Of a stretch of DNA of 64,000 nucleotides, positions 50,151 to 63,343 are shown piece after piece. A program made the translations under genes and the position numbers. The notes beneath the pieces were generated by a model. It searched no databases and was not told where the DNA came from. It was given only the letters and a program-made list of their open reading frames with translations. Source of the DNA: Tomocerus qinae (taxonomy: Eukaryota; Arthropoda; Collembola; Entomobryomorpha; Tomoceridae); contig CM034549.1 of assembly GCA_020055645.1 (NCBI GenBank), positions 26,495,930 through 26,559,929 on the forward strand, given 5' to 3'. The first letter of the stretch is position 1. Each line of letters opens with the position of its first letter.

Positions 50151-52355
50151 CTGAGTAACTTAATTTATTTAACAACATGTATATAACACAACAACAGGGA
50201 ATTGAATTAACTGTGTCTATATTTTTAATGTATAACTGTAAATATGAACATTTAAAACCACAATTGCAGTTATGAATGATATATAACTTCAGCAGTGCAA
50301 CTCGAACACAGTAAACGTATTCATTTGCACGTAAGCACTTTTTGTTGATGTGTACATCGAGTAACGTTAATGAATAGGCTCACTAATCTATATAACTATT
50401 CGTGTAAATAAGTCAAATTATTTAAGATATTTTTTGTGCATTAATTTTAACTTATTTACATTAGATTTATAATGTATGCACATTCTATTATAGTATACAG
50501 CAGTGCAATACTATTAGAAGCATGCTGGGAGGTATTTATTGATAATTAATATGTATCGTGTGAATGGATGTAGGCTTCGTGTACTAATTTGCATGCTTTA
50601 CAAGTTTTGCAAACAAAAAATGGTTGTGTGTACATGTAAAAACACTTGTAATGAAACGTAATAGGTAACTTACAATAACAGTATGTGTGGGAAGTGAAAC
50701 GATGTGTCGATGAGTGATAAGTACAATAATATTGCTAATACTAATATGTAAATCAAGTTACAAAAAGTATCAGTAAGTCTTATAATATGATGTAAGAATA
50801 CATTATATTCAACAATGCAACTAAATCACGATATGTTCCATTAAATAGCTGATTCTGGTAATACAGTACATAAGGATTAGGCTATAAGTTATAATATTTA
50901 ACTAATCTTAAGGAAATGTTTTACAATAAATAGACTTTTAAAGAAAAACATCCTGAACAGCCACGTTTTCATTTTATTGCATAAATCATGCATGCATTTA
51001 ACGAAATCACTTGATTGATTCTTAGCATTGGATATTTCTGGATGGAATTGCATTTATAAGTTTATAAGCTGTTAGTTATTGTACACGTTTACCTCTCCTA
51101 TTACTATCTGTCTGTATTATTCTGCTGGTCGATATCATAAGCATTCCTTGCTTTTGAATTAAAAATCTCTGATATACATTTAAATGCATTGTTTTAAGCC
51201 TGGATAAATGCAGTTTTTTTAAAAACAAAATTTTGTGCAATTGAGACAATATTCTAATAAAAAATAATTTCAACATTACAACTTTTAAACCCTGTACTAA
51301 CCTTTTCTACGCCTCGTCCTATAGTGGCATTGATTTTAAAATAACCTATTTCTGTACAGAATTCTTTACGAATGTCTATTTATTTGTACAGAATGCTGCA
51401 AATTAACAGACTGTACTAACGATATGCATGTAGCGATACCCATTTCAAGTTGTTTTACACTGAAATGTAATAGCAAAAAATTTTTCGCAGTAACTTAACA
51501 AATTGTAACTTTGATTTAAAATGATTTCGATTTGCAGGTGAAGCATACCTAACAGGTAGAGGTCAAATGAATAGTTAATTAATATTCATGGAATGCAAAA
51601 GATTTTACAAAAATGTCCGGATAAGCACGATTTACAGTGAAAGTCATAGAGCGTTGCGTAAGAAATTATTTATGGATGGAATAGCATTATTATAGTAAGC
51701 TGTAGCACTATTGTAGCTAAAACCCTTTTGATAAGATCAATATTACAAATGTCTTGCCCTCTGAATTTATGCGGCTGACGAACACACATTTCAATTAAAA
51801 AGTTTTCGATGAATGATTTTTTGGAGAGGTAAATAGCCTCTTTCCAGGTAAATGCATATTTGCTTCGGTACTCTATATTCCCACAACACCAACTGCATCT
51901 AGCGCAAATTGCTTTTTATGAAGTTGAAGTTGAGGAAACATGCAACATAAAGATACTTTGAAAAATCTATAGCTATATATGTTCATAACGACATGCAATT
52001 ACATTTCCGTTCGAGTCAGTCTAATTGTACAATCATTTCTCAGTACGACAAATTCACCTAATTTAATATGGATAAATTACATTACTACTGAATTACAGAC
52101 ATATTTATCTATTTACTGCTGAAAATGTCATCTACAAATATCTTTACATCTTGTTCCGTTTACGTACTGAACACTAAATGGTTTAACCCTACCTGTGTAT
52201 ACAATTATGTAGTAACTTAGCAAGTATTAGTATTTTAACCACATCACATGTATAATTGAAGTATTTCCAAACGCTGTAATATGCATTCTCTGGTTCTTGA
52301 TTGATAATCGCTGATTGTGAGTGACAACATTTATCTCCAAGTTGCATCACATTTC
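50151..52355. other. Shared 3' region of two convergent genes
   Basis: Lies between the stop codons of the + strand secreted-protein gene and the - strand MINDY4 gene, so it must hold both 3' UTRs. No coding signal. Confidence 0.6.
50925..50930 (+). terminator. Possible polyadenylation signal of the secreted-protein gene
   Basis: An AATAAA hexamer about 775 nt after the stop codon. It is the clearest match I noticed downstream; a variant signal closer to the stop is possible. Confidence 0.25.
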
Positions 52356-52534
52356 CTACAAAATTGGTTCGCTTCCGTTCCAATCAACCAGCGCATTCTT
52401 CCATTTTGTGCGTATACATTTTTCCAAAGGGGGAACTAAATCCTCATCTTGATAGTCATAATTGTTATTCAGTTGCATTCCACTCACTCCGTACCGGTAT
52501 GACGATTTGCTGCGAGAGCCGTCATTTTGAAATC
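52356..52534 (-). CDS. MINDY4: MINDY4 exon 6 (C-terminus, stop)
   Basis: Residues 526-584 and [20 protein letters not shown] and WNGSEPIL match the vertebrate C-terminus (LVPPLELCIRTKWK, WNGSDPIL), so the gene end is complete. Acceptor ATCTTTTAG. Confidence 0.93.
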
Positions 52535-54766
52535 CTAAAAGATTTTAATAAAAAAATTATGAATATTGGATTGGATTTATTATATTTCATTTTCATAAAT
52601 CAGAATATTACCAATTGATAGTTTAAGTATACTCTGTTGACGAGATAGGCCATCGTAGTAATATAGATCAAATTTTTTCATGTCTGTTTCGGTGGACAAC
52701 TTTAGGTCGAGTGAAAACAGAACAGAAAAATGACTTTCACTGCATACTATCCAAATCGGAAATTTTGGATTCTTTAAATAAGAGCCGACCTAAAATTGAA
52801 GAAAGAGAATTGTAATAAAATCCAACAATTATATAATAGATTCGTTTTCATCTTCAATTACCTGACAAGAGTCATAATGTTCAAAAAGTGAAAGTAGGCC
52901 GACATCAGATTGAGATTCAATTCCCTTCAACACTTTATCTCCCAAAAGAATTTGATCGTCAAATGCATTTGATATGGCTTTTCCTAGTAACAATAGGTTG
53001 ACCAGTTCCTGAGAGCAGTAGCCGTGTTGTCCAAGTAAAGGACTTTCAGGGAAATCCATATCTTCTTGAACTCTGCATTAGAAACCCAACATTAAAAAAA
53101 TACGGTAATTAATTTTAATTTCCAAAACATTAGAGTAGTAAATCTTACGCGTCGAGTCCTCGGGAGAGTAATGCAGAATAAAGAAGACCAACACAGTCCA
53201 ATCGATAGAGATTTTCCTTGATATATTCCCTTAACTCATGTTGTTCATTAAATACTCTCATGTCATCTCCCACAGACGTCCCACTGAAGCAAACTGTGCA
53301 GCCCGCACTAGAATTTGGTGTTGATGTTCCATTAATCGATTTAACCTTGTCACCCTCGATGTCATTACGATGCGCACATTTCCATAAAATTTCCACTAGA
53401 GCACCACAAAGAGCAACTGTCCTTTTGGAAGAAATGGGTTGAGCAAATAAAAACTCTGTCGATGTCCTAGAACCTGCCACGGACGAATTCTCTTCGCGAA
53501 TTTCAACGGGAAGTCCTTCGTCACAATACTCAGAGCCAAATATAAGATTACGTAGTGTGAGAGCCTGAACGACTGCTAAAACACCACAAGGTCCACCCTG
53601 CAAGTAAAAGTTTCGTTTCAGTAAGAAAACTTTTTACAGAGATATAATGAGTTTCTAACTGTGAACGTATAGGTCACAATGAAATCAATACCCCTAAATT
53701 AGAAATCGTGCAATGTTAACAGTCACTCGTCTGTGAAACTGCAACTTATTTATAACAAGATTGGAATAGCAGCCAAAAATTGTCAGCGTGTAATTAATTT
53801 CGTATCGACAGGACATCCCTGGCTACTGTTCAATTGGCTAATTCCGTCATTGACACAAATTCTTCCCAGGGTCGATTTAAATTACTACTGCAAAATATTT
53901 ACATTTGTCCATAAATTGGTTTTACCTTCTTTTGAATAATTCCAAAGGGGATATTGGCATCGAATGAAAACCCTTGACCGATCCAACCACCTTGTAAACT
54001 TCCACTAGAACCAACCACAATATTCTTCAATTCTCTCCATGTCTTCAGGTCTAAAGACTTTTTGGTTCCCAAATGATTTCTTGAAGTATTTCCACAGTGA
54101 TCTGATCTTGAAAAGGAACCACTGTAGCTAGGCTTCAAATCATCTAAACCAAAGTCTTCATCCTCAATATCACAAAGGGTCATTGTTGCATCTGAGATGG
54201 TTTTTTCAGTGGCTTTCGGACATTTTGCGGAGTCATTTACAGATCTTCGCTGTCGATTCTCCTTCGGAGTTAAGGATACCCCCGCCAACATATTTTGCTT
54301 GGATTCTAATAAAATCTGGGCAAAACTCTTGGAGCTTTCTGCAACAGGGCTTGGGCTCTTCAGCGATGAATTAAATGATGTGTTAAACGTTAGGGATCTG
54401 CTTGTTGTTAACCTTGAAGGTGATATGCCAGGTTTACGTTGAATATGATAACTTTCGTAAGATTCCGGAGAATGGGATTTTAATGTACCCTTATTTGACC
54501 TTTCTTGTTTATTTGTCGGAGGACGAATTAAGGGTTTCACTACAAAATCGTTATCAGGTTGTTGCTTCGAAGGTGATGTACTTTTATTTTCTGTTGACAA
54601 AAATTAAATTACAATTACATACACAGATTGCGATAAAACATCAAGGCGATGCGAATATTTAGAAAAATATGTGCAAGGGTGTATTTTAATTACGTGAGGA
54701 AGCAGATTGCGAACTTGTGCTGTTTCCATTTCCAGCACGATGTCTTCGTGAGAAAATGGGATTCAT
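52356..54766 (-). CDS. MINDY4: MINDY4 (FAM188B) family deubiquitinase, whole gene (6 exons)
   Basis: Hand-spliced from six - strand exons, 1755 nt, 584 residues (human MINDY4 is about 757). Residues 1-200 are Ser/Pro-rich and probably disordered; about 205-584 form the MINDY catalytic domain. Catalytic residues seen: oxyanion Gln244 six residues before Cys250 (QKKGGPC), and His486 ([10 protein letters not shown]). Other family blocks: [64 protein letters not shown] and the terminal WNGSEPIL. Known for the family: a cysteine protease that prefers Lys48-linked polyubiquitin. MINDY4 rather than MINDY3 is chosen because the active site reads GGPCGVLA and the HGYC and C-terminal blocks match MINDY4. 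Start: ATG with an in-frame TGA 6 nt upstream. The long N-terminus of vertebrate MINDY4 is missing or lies in an upstream exon I did not find. Introns are 72-328 bp. Confidence 0.93.
52612..52789 (-). CDS. MINDY4: MINDY4 exon 5 (catalytic His)
   Basis: Residues 467-526, [20 protein letters not shown] (His486 last) and [14 protein letters not shown]. Acceptor CAATTTTAG, donor ATTG|GTAATA, phase 1. Confidence 0.93.
52862..53072 (-). CDS. MINDY4: MINDY4 exon 4
   Basis: Residues 396-466, containing the near-invariant [20 protein letters not shown] and [16 protein letters not shown]. Acceptor TAATGCAG, donor CAG|GTAATT, phase 0. Confidence 0.93.
53149..53597 (-). CDS. MINDY4: MINDY4 exon 3 (catalytic Cys)
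   Basis: Residues 247-396, opening [15 protein letters not shown] with nucleophile Cys250. The middle has a Ser/Thr-rich variable loop ([10 protein letters not shown]), and it ends [12 protein letters not shown]. Acceptor ACTTGCAG, donor GACGC|GTAAGA, phase 2. Confidence 0.93.
53926..54590 (-). CDS. MINDY4: MINDY4 exon 2 (disordered region, start of catalytic domain)
   Basis: Residues 25-246. A Ser/Lys/Pro-rich N-terminal region leads into [36 protein letters not shown]. Gln244 of the active site is here, while the catalytic Cys is encoded by the next exon. Acceptor GTCAACAG, donor AAG|GTAAAA, phase 0. Confidence 0.9.
54694..54766 (-). CDS. MINDY4: MINDY4 exon 1
   Basis: Residues 1-24, [20 protein letters not shown] and onward. 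Donor CTCAC|GTAATT in phase 1 on the - strand. An AG just upstream (TTTTAG before TGATCC) leaves open that this is an internal exon with a downstream start. Confidence 0.7.
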
Positions 54767-56160
54767 ATTGGATCACTAAAAGTGTTAATCTACATCATTA
54801 CAAAATTACAATAGAGTGCTAGACAAGATTTGACGATGTGCTTGACACGTTTTCAAGAAAATGAAATAAAATCAATAGCATTCACGGTGGGAAATTTAAA
54901 AAAACAAGCAGTAGTATTTTCAACTGAACAGCAGAATGTTATCAATGCAAAACATGCGTAGGCACTTAGTCGAGAAATTGATGTTGGTTAATGGTCACCA
55001 ATATTGAAAAGGAAACAAGTGATATACTTATGTTTTGGCAGTTGGCAAAAAGTAGGCCGTATATATTTGGGTTGAGTTATTATCGATATAAGTGATATGA
55101 ATGGAGAGAATATAAATTCTAATATAAAATTCCGTGCTTTGTTAAGAGCTGGAAAAAAGGGTAGTGGAGAAGGAAAGAAAGTGTAAGAAATATCGAGGGA
55201 AGGGAAGAGAACAGATTGAAATGAAAGGTCAATAATGCCTCAAGAATTGAGATGAGACAGAACGTAACTTACGAAAGCAAACCACCTCAGTTAGCCAAGT
55301 TGAGTCAAATGAGAAATAAAGCCGCAGTCACAAAATCTTATGGATTTTATTAGGTTTAGTCTGTGCACAAGAGAACCCGGAGAAAATGTATTTGTGACTT
55401 GTGTACATGAGTAGTATATATGCATAGGTAGGATAAGGACACACTTTATACAATATAGAACTATTGTGTTCCAACTGATACAGATAATTTAGGAGCCAAG
55501 TATTAATGCGAGGGAAGGCAAACAGGGAATCAAACGGAAACCGTAGTAAAAGAGAGCTTTACTTACATTAGAAAGCTACTTACTTTACTTTCACCAGCTT
55601 TCCTTCCCTCGACTCGATTCCAGAAGGAAACCGAGTGGGAAAAGCTAAAAGTCAAAAGCCCTCCACTTTCCAGCTATTAAGTCAACCAAGAGGCATGTCT
55701 TTGAAAGAACCAACCAAAAGTGAACTATATAACCGATATGTGTAGAGCTATGTTTACAAAAATGGTCTGTCTTGCATACTGCTGGAATATGCATGTATAA
55801 ATTGGAACAACAATATAGTAGGGAGTATTACACAAAAACTCTGCTCATGTCAAGTCCTTCGATTCGACACACACTTCGATTCGTTTAGTTAAATAACGTA
55901 ATTTAAGGAAAAGGAGGAATTCACATAAATAAATACATAATGTGGGACAGGACAGTGAAAGAAACACACACTTTCCTTGTTCACCCTCAACTTAAACTTT
56001 TCTCTGCCCAATTCGAGTGTTTTGGTTTGGCATGTTTTTTACTCCTGAAAGCTAAATAATGATCCTATGGCGAAGTAAAGCACATGGATGTGATGTAATG
56101 GCCTATCACACAGTTTGGCAAGCTCTTCTGTTTTCATCCTCCAAATCCAATGCATGTACA

Positions 56161-56181
56161 CAGACAGACAGAGAGAGAGAC
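56161..56181 (+). repeat. (CAGA)n/(GA)n microsatellite
   Basis: CAGACAGACA followed directly by GAGAGAGAGA. Confidence 0.85.
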
Positions 56182-59100
56182 CGAAACGGATTCCTTGTCG
56201 TTTCACAGACTATTGATATTGATAAAGTAAAAGTCGATTTCAGAATGTCGTGTCCACCGATTGCGATAACTTTCTTTTCGTCATTTTCTTTTTTATAACC
56301 TAACCCACATTGAATTTGGTAATAGGAGGAAATACTTGGCTCTTTTTCTTGAACATAATATTCAGAATATGACATAAATATTATTAAAATGGTCAGGATT
56401 AATCGTTGAAATGATCCCGGAGTAAATCAGCTGTAAGAGTATAAATACATTTAGGTGGAATGGGAACTCGATACTCTGGAGGACTGATATCATAAACGTA
56501 GTTAAATGATTCGTGCCTAAGTATTTATTTAAGTGGACAATAAAATGTATTCATTGCATTAGATCCTTATGCGTTTACTCTTGGCGTGGCTGATGTGTCC
56601 TTACTAACTAATGTATATGGAAGAGAGAAAGCTTAGCTGTAAGTCTTATCGATTTTCGTACGCGAAAACTAGAGTAACCGGGTATAGAGACAGAGAGGAA
56701 GACACGGATGGATACTCCAAGGCGGGCGGACAAGTGGAACCTCAGCTAAATCCTGAATTGCCCAACAGGAGCTTACAACACAACTCAACACTAATGTATC
56801 TCCAGAAGGAGAAGTGAGAATCTTGTTAGGACGTTACGTAATCTAACGTAAGACACTACATGTAAAACCATGCTAGTTTTACTTTTTCCACAGAATAGCT
56901 CCAGTTCCGGGTAGAGGAGAGAGCCAAGGGAAATTCACTAAACGGAAGATGACGTCCCATTCTCTTGGCCTACATGCTTTGTTTGCCCAAAAAGAAATTT
57001 CACTCTATTAAAGCATAATGAAGGCACGCGTATGTATCCAGCCTCTTTCTTTGTTTGTGTATCTAATTAAAAATTCACGAGGACACACTTTCTCCAAAAT
57101 CCAGAGAACGCTCTCCACTCGGCTTACCAGAAAATACCTAAGCACTCATTTATTTCCTAAATATTCCATAATTCTCATTCATTTCAATGCCTACACCTAG
57201 GTATGTACATAACCAACAATCCACCTCTCCCAGCGATTCCATAACATTTGTCACTCTTTTTTTAACACATTGAGAATTCAAATATTTCTCATGCCATTCT
57301 TGTAAAAAAATTCACCGCGGAATTCCATTTATTCGATAACCGTTTATTGGCTGATTACCTATGTCATTACAATTAGAAAGGTTTTATGGTAAAAACTATT
57401 GTGTATGTGTACTACCTTGATCCTGAATTATAACGACAACTTATGTCGTGCGATCGACTTATGTATGATTCTAAATGGCTTTACTATTATTTTCTTTATT
57501 CTTACCTACCTGCATTTGGCCATAGACAGCTAAGGTTTTTGTTTACCATTTTTATTAATTCGGCATTTAGTTAAAACCTGTATTAATTTTACATTACCAC
57601 ATTTTTACTTGCTTAAAAATAATCTGTTGTTCTAATGCAATGCATAGCATTTGTATGTTGTATGCATACTCCAATGTGACTGAATTATCTATAAGATGTA
57701 GAGATTGTTTCGTAAAGTGACTAATGCCAAAACTAAATACGCCGTATATTGCAGGGCTATAAAATATAAAAATATAAACATCCTAACCACAAATAATTAC
57801 GGGACCTTTATTCTGTAGTCTATTAGGGACAATGATAGCCAATCTCCACTTCAGGATGGATAGCGTCTATCCTTGTTCTATGATCTAGATACAAATTCTA
57901 CATAATGATGCAGTATTCGAATTACTACAGCCTTAATATCATATAGTGTACTAACAACATCAACTTAAGCTGTTAAACACACCAGAGTTTTACAAGCTAA
58001 TTTTATCTGTAGATTGTAGTTAACGTATTTAACTGCGTATTAATAATGATTCAAAAGCAAAGGAAGCATTTGTGAATTTGGGAAATGTGTGACTCAAAAT
58101 CTGGAGTTTAGCCTATGTAGTTAGGTCTAATACCATATATTATGCAGTTTTGCATGACTCTAATTGACTGTGATGATTGGTCTTTACCAATAATTACAGT
58201 CAGTTCTGACATTGGCTTTTGTTTTGGAAATAAGACTGACTATAACTACTACCTAACCTTGAATGTTTGGGTTAGAGTTGCTATTAATAGCTTTGCAAAG
58301 AACTTTTTCATGAAAAATAAACTTTCCCGTGTTGGATTTGAAAAAAAGTCACAGGTCTTTTTACTAAAATTAGCCTGTCAATATTAATGGTAAGCATAAT
58401 ATTTAATTCTGCTTTGAAATTGAATGTTATAAAAACCTCAATGAATCTTTTTGACTGGAGCTAAGTCAGGCCATTGAAATGGGAATGCCATATAAGATAA
58501 GTAGATTGAGGTAGCATTAAAAGTTTTGGTCCGGATGCATTGATTTTGAGGGCAGGAGTTAACTAGCTAATGGTCTCTTTGTAAAGTTTACATAAGACAT
58601 GAGGTATATAGGTAGTTGGTTAGTTATAAATGGGTGTACATGATGTATGATTGAAATAGGAAAGGAATAATAGGGTATAACATGAGTAAGAAATATTGCC
58701 GACCTTCTGCGGACAACTAATGAAATGAAGTGGGCATTTGTCTGGCGCCCTGAAACAGCCAACAAGATTGTTTTCAACATGTAACATTCATCTACTATTG
58801 ACTGAAGAAATGGAATAATGGAATGTTGTTTGAGGTCATCCAATCGAACAAGAGAACTTTATAGGTGACTGGAACTTTTAGGCTAAACTATATCAGACAT
58901 CAGTAATGTAGATAGACAGAATAACTCAAATATATGATATAGCAGCAGAATTGGCATCGCATAGTTGATTTGATATTTCAGAGGAGAAATCTCTTGCAAC
59001 TCAAACTCACTCAATCCGACCAAACTATACTAGTCTATAGTAACATTTACAATAGAGAGTGACTGACGAACAGAAGCGTCTGCTATTTACTTAAGTTCTT

Positions 59101-62100
59101 TATGATACTTTGTTCTACTACTCCACTCTAACTCTAGTCTCGTCTCATTCTCAACTCAATGTCACCTTTGAGTGGATGAAATGGGAAAGCTTCGTTAGGC
59201 ACTTTATAGCAAAGCAAACATTATGACATGATTTGGCTTCATGGATACAACTTGTATTTCTGCATCATTTGACTATCCCTTTCTTTCCCAAAGTAGTTTT
59301 AGATTTCAATCTTTGCATTTCCTATTAATTCTCTCAGTCTTTCACTTAATTGCCTTATGGACATTCTAATTCATTTTTATATCTCTATATCTTATCACCC
59401 CTTTCAAACAATTAACGCAGATACCGATTAAAACCATTGCTGAATTGAAAACATTCATTCTAAATACTTTCACCAAAGGTAGCATAATACTTTCACCATG
59501 TAAATACGATAGCAAAAATAAAATACGCTAAAATTTGGCTAAACCTCAAGTAGATCTGATAAATTATCGGCTTAATACCAGAATATGAAATGAAAACTGT
59601 AGCTTCATGTGCTTGTATATTATAACTTCGTTATAACAGTTTTTAATAATACTTGGTTAGTGATGAGTGGGTGAGTACTGAGAACAGAATCCTTAATGTC
59701 ATTCACTAGCTTCAATGCTTTATGTTTGGATAATTTATTGGAAAGCTTTTGTTATGTCCAAATGTCTAGTGTTGGTATTTTCAATCCATAATTCAGTTCT
59801 CGTATAAAAACAGTATTTGTAGTGGTAGGTACACACATGTACCTTGTTCATTATAGTAATTCTGAAACTACTATATAGAATTTTATACCAAGACACTTGA
59901 TATCAATGTAACGATTGTACGAGAAGTATTATTCTACTATTTCTTGTTTGTATCTGTCACAAGCAAATGAGATTGTAAATAGAGAAAGGCAGAGGAATAC
60001 AAATATTTAATTTGTAATTATATTGTTTCTAATTTACACATTGTATTGTTAATGCAAGGCATATATAGAATTTATTGGCAAGTGGTGTGTTGTTGTATAG
60101 TGCTTGTGATTTTTGGTTGAAAGGTAGAGTGGTGATGGAATGGGCGCAGGTAAGTTTAATTAATATTGCAAGCTAATTAAAAGTTTAAACTTTCACCATG
60201 CTTTCACGAAGGGAAACAGTGCAGAGAGAATTAAATGTTACCTTGAATGCTTTTAGTTGGGATCTGTGACTTGCTTTCACCTTTTATTCTGACATTCTCT
60301 AGAATAGTAGGCTTTGTTTGGAAAAATCAATTGCCCTGTCGACACCAATGCAGCACATTATTATTCTTTTAGTAGAATGTGCATAGTATTCATTTGTGTT
60401 TCAGGACTAAGCCGTTTTATTCGAAATTATTATGTGATTAAGTTTCTACGTACGTCAGGGCAAGTTATGTAAAGTACAAACCACAATAAATATACAAGGG
60501 ACAATGAAATAATAATTATCGAGGAGAGAAAACGGAGTAGACTGGGGAAAGTGTATAGTAAATGTAGTAGTAGTACCTTCAATTGCAGCTTCTTTCACTC
60601 CTACGCTATTTTAAATTATTAATGTTATAGGCTTGTGTTTACGTTCGTTTCTTGGCATTGGTAACTTAGCTGCAGAAACAGCGCTAAATCATAACAAGAG
60701 TTTATGCGAAGGTTTAGTTCTTGGTTTATGTAGCTCTCATGCTCCACTCATGGACTACTATATGCAGTGTATGATTCTCAACTTCCATCCATAATAGATT
60801 ATATCTGTATGTAGTTATCCTCATTGCAAATAATGTATGCAGGTACATGCTGTGCTTATTTGTTGAGAAATGACTTTGCGGATCTAATCTAGGAACATTG
60901 GACAATAGAGTATCGACAAAATTCCTTTTATACTAATTGACACGTGTGTAAGCACACATAAAGTTTACTTGTTTAGTTTTATGTCTATGTCTTTCGACAA
61001 TGCTCTAATAAATGTAGCATATTGAACGAAACAAGGGAAAAACAAATAATACATCAATCACTTAAATACACGCTGGAGTCAAACGCATAGAATTCACAAT
61101 CCACAAAAGTACCTAACGTAAAGTTTCTTTATTTGTAATAATAATAAAAAATGGTCATAAAATATAGGAGTGGATATGCATAACCTTTGCCCTATTATTA
61201 AGAATTGCGAACTTATAAAGCAATTTTATTTGGCCCAAAGGAAAAGGACAAACTTTTTGTGTAGGTAGCTCCAGCTTTTGCCTCTTGCAATATCCAGAGC
61301 TATTCCTTATCATTATTTATAACGTAATTATTTTTCCCCATGAAAAGAAAAATGGCATGTAATGTTTATGTGGAGTGACAAGGCGAGGCACTGCCTATCT
61401 TGACATGACATAATATTATATTATATATTATTGTATTGTATCTTACAATGAGCAGATTAGACTTTGACGAGCGTATGAGTGAAAGTGAAGTATAGCATAT
61501 CCGCCAAAAGAATCGCATTAGTCCAACTACTATTGTGCGTAAAGTAAGGCATAAAACCAAGCTAAGCATACCATAATCATCTATATGTACAGGGTTACAA
61601 AACATTCCCTACACATTCTATTATATTTCCCTAATATAATATCTTCTCTCTCCAGCTGTGCAAAGTTACCTTTGTACCTGCCAGAACAACTCGGATCTTC
61701 TCTCTAAAGCTCTTTCCCCATAAGACAACGCGACTCAGCACTAAAGAACTAAGACAACAAAATCCGTAAGCGATTTTTTCATTTCCGCATTAGCCTTACG
61801 TGCACACCAATGAGACAGCTCAACTCTAATAGTAACGACCTGGGCATTAGTAAAATTCAGATGAAACCTAATCCTAATTCTACTACATTACTAAATACAC
61901 TATAGAAAAGAGAATTTTTAAAGAGTCTATCTATTCCCCACCTACGCATAATATACTCACAACTATAATAATAATATTATGCTAAGTACGCATAGTCAGC
62001 TTTTACTGAACCCAATGTCTTTTCAAAGTCACTTTCTCTACAATGTATGCATGCTCCTATTTAGTAATTCACATGACAATTTTTATTTTACATTTTAGTG

Positions 62101-63320
62101 CCGTATGTAATATATAATTTTTCATTTCTAATTTAAATGGGACTAAATAAAGCAAGATAAATTATAATATCAAGATTTTCGTGTTTTCTCCAAGTTGAGA
62201 GTGGCTGTGATATTGTATTGGGTTAAATGTGAAAAGACCCTGTAATTCAGGAATAAATGATTGACAGACGGGTGTAGAGCAAAGCAGACTGAATAGAATA
62301 CTAAGAAAAGGACATAAGTAAGAAGGAGGAAGCCGGGGCAAACGTAGAGAAAAGTATCTTGTAGTGTATATTAGCCAGGAGAGTTAGTAGATCTTGCATA
62401 CATATTCTATGGGTGCCTAATGTAGTAACAAAGTCCATGCACAGGGTTTGAAAAGCATCAGATCAGTGCATTGCGGACTGAGAAACAAATTGATTCTTCT
62501 GCTCTGGATTTCAGGTCTGTTGTACAGTGGGAGAGAGTAGTAGTGATAGTAGTGAGTGAGTGAGAGTAGTAACGGAACGTAACGTAACCTCAACTCTTGG
62601 GAAAATAGTAATGCAACGTAAAGGGCAAGTCTGGTCTATGTAAATACTTATAAAGTTGGTTATATGTATGTAGTGAAAGGCTCATCTGAACTCAAAGGCA
62701 ATTTCCAAGCTAACTTATGTACATATGTATGTATGGTACAGTGTAAAGAGAAAGTCTAGGACGGGTGGAGCGGAGAAAGCTGCAATAGGGAAGTTGAAAG
62801 TTTGAGTACAGTTTTGCAGTCAAGTGACCCTAAAGGGTTAAAAAATCTTCATCTTCATAGAGTCATCTAGTGTAAAGGAAAGACTGCTTTGCTTCTGCTC
62901 CTGGTGAAAGTCTGTCCAGGACTACTTCTCCTAGTAAACTGGAGTCTCTTCCTTTCCTTTCACTCGTCTCGTTTGGTCTGGTCTGGTTGACTGACTATGT
63001 TGGAACGAATTCGAACGGATCTAGTCTACCGTATAAATGTACGCATACAATATACTACTACATACTACGTAATATTAACATCACATACCAATCTATAGTA
63101 CCTACCTATATATTTAGCAACTGAATTCCCGTAGTAGTAGTATATAAACCGAGTTTCTCCTCGACGACTTTCTCCTATGCATGCTCGTATGTATTTATAT
63201 CTTTACTTAGGTAGTTAGATCTTTACCATAGGATATTATTATTATATCTGTACTAACTACATAACATATCTATTGGTACTAGTAGACTTTGCTTTATTCT
63301 TTAGTATTATGTTTCTGTCT

Positions 63321-63343
63321 ACTACGACTACTACTACTACACT
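63321..63343 (+). repeat. (TAC)n microsatellite
   Basis: ACTACGACTACTACTACTACAC. Confidence 0.85.

Noticed and set aside
54183..54662. + strand ORFs of 63-86 codons
   Set aside because: Antisense shadows of MINDY4 exon 2.
56611..56817. 68-codon + strand ORF with a Pro/Gln/Asn-rich end
   Set aside because: Somewhat protein-like and GC-richer, but it has no flanking exon, no family and no promoter signal, so I left it out.
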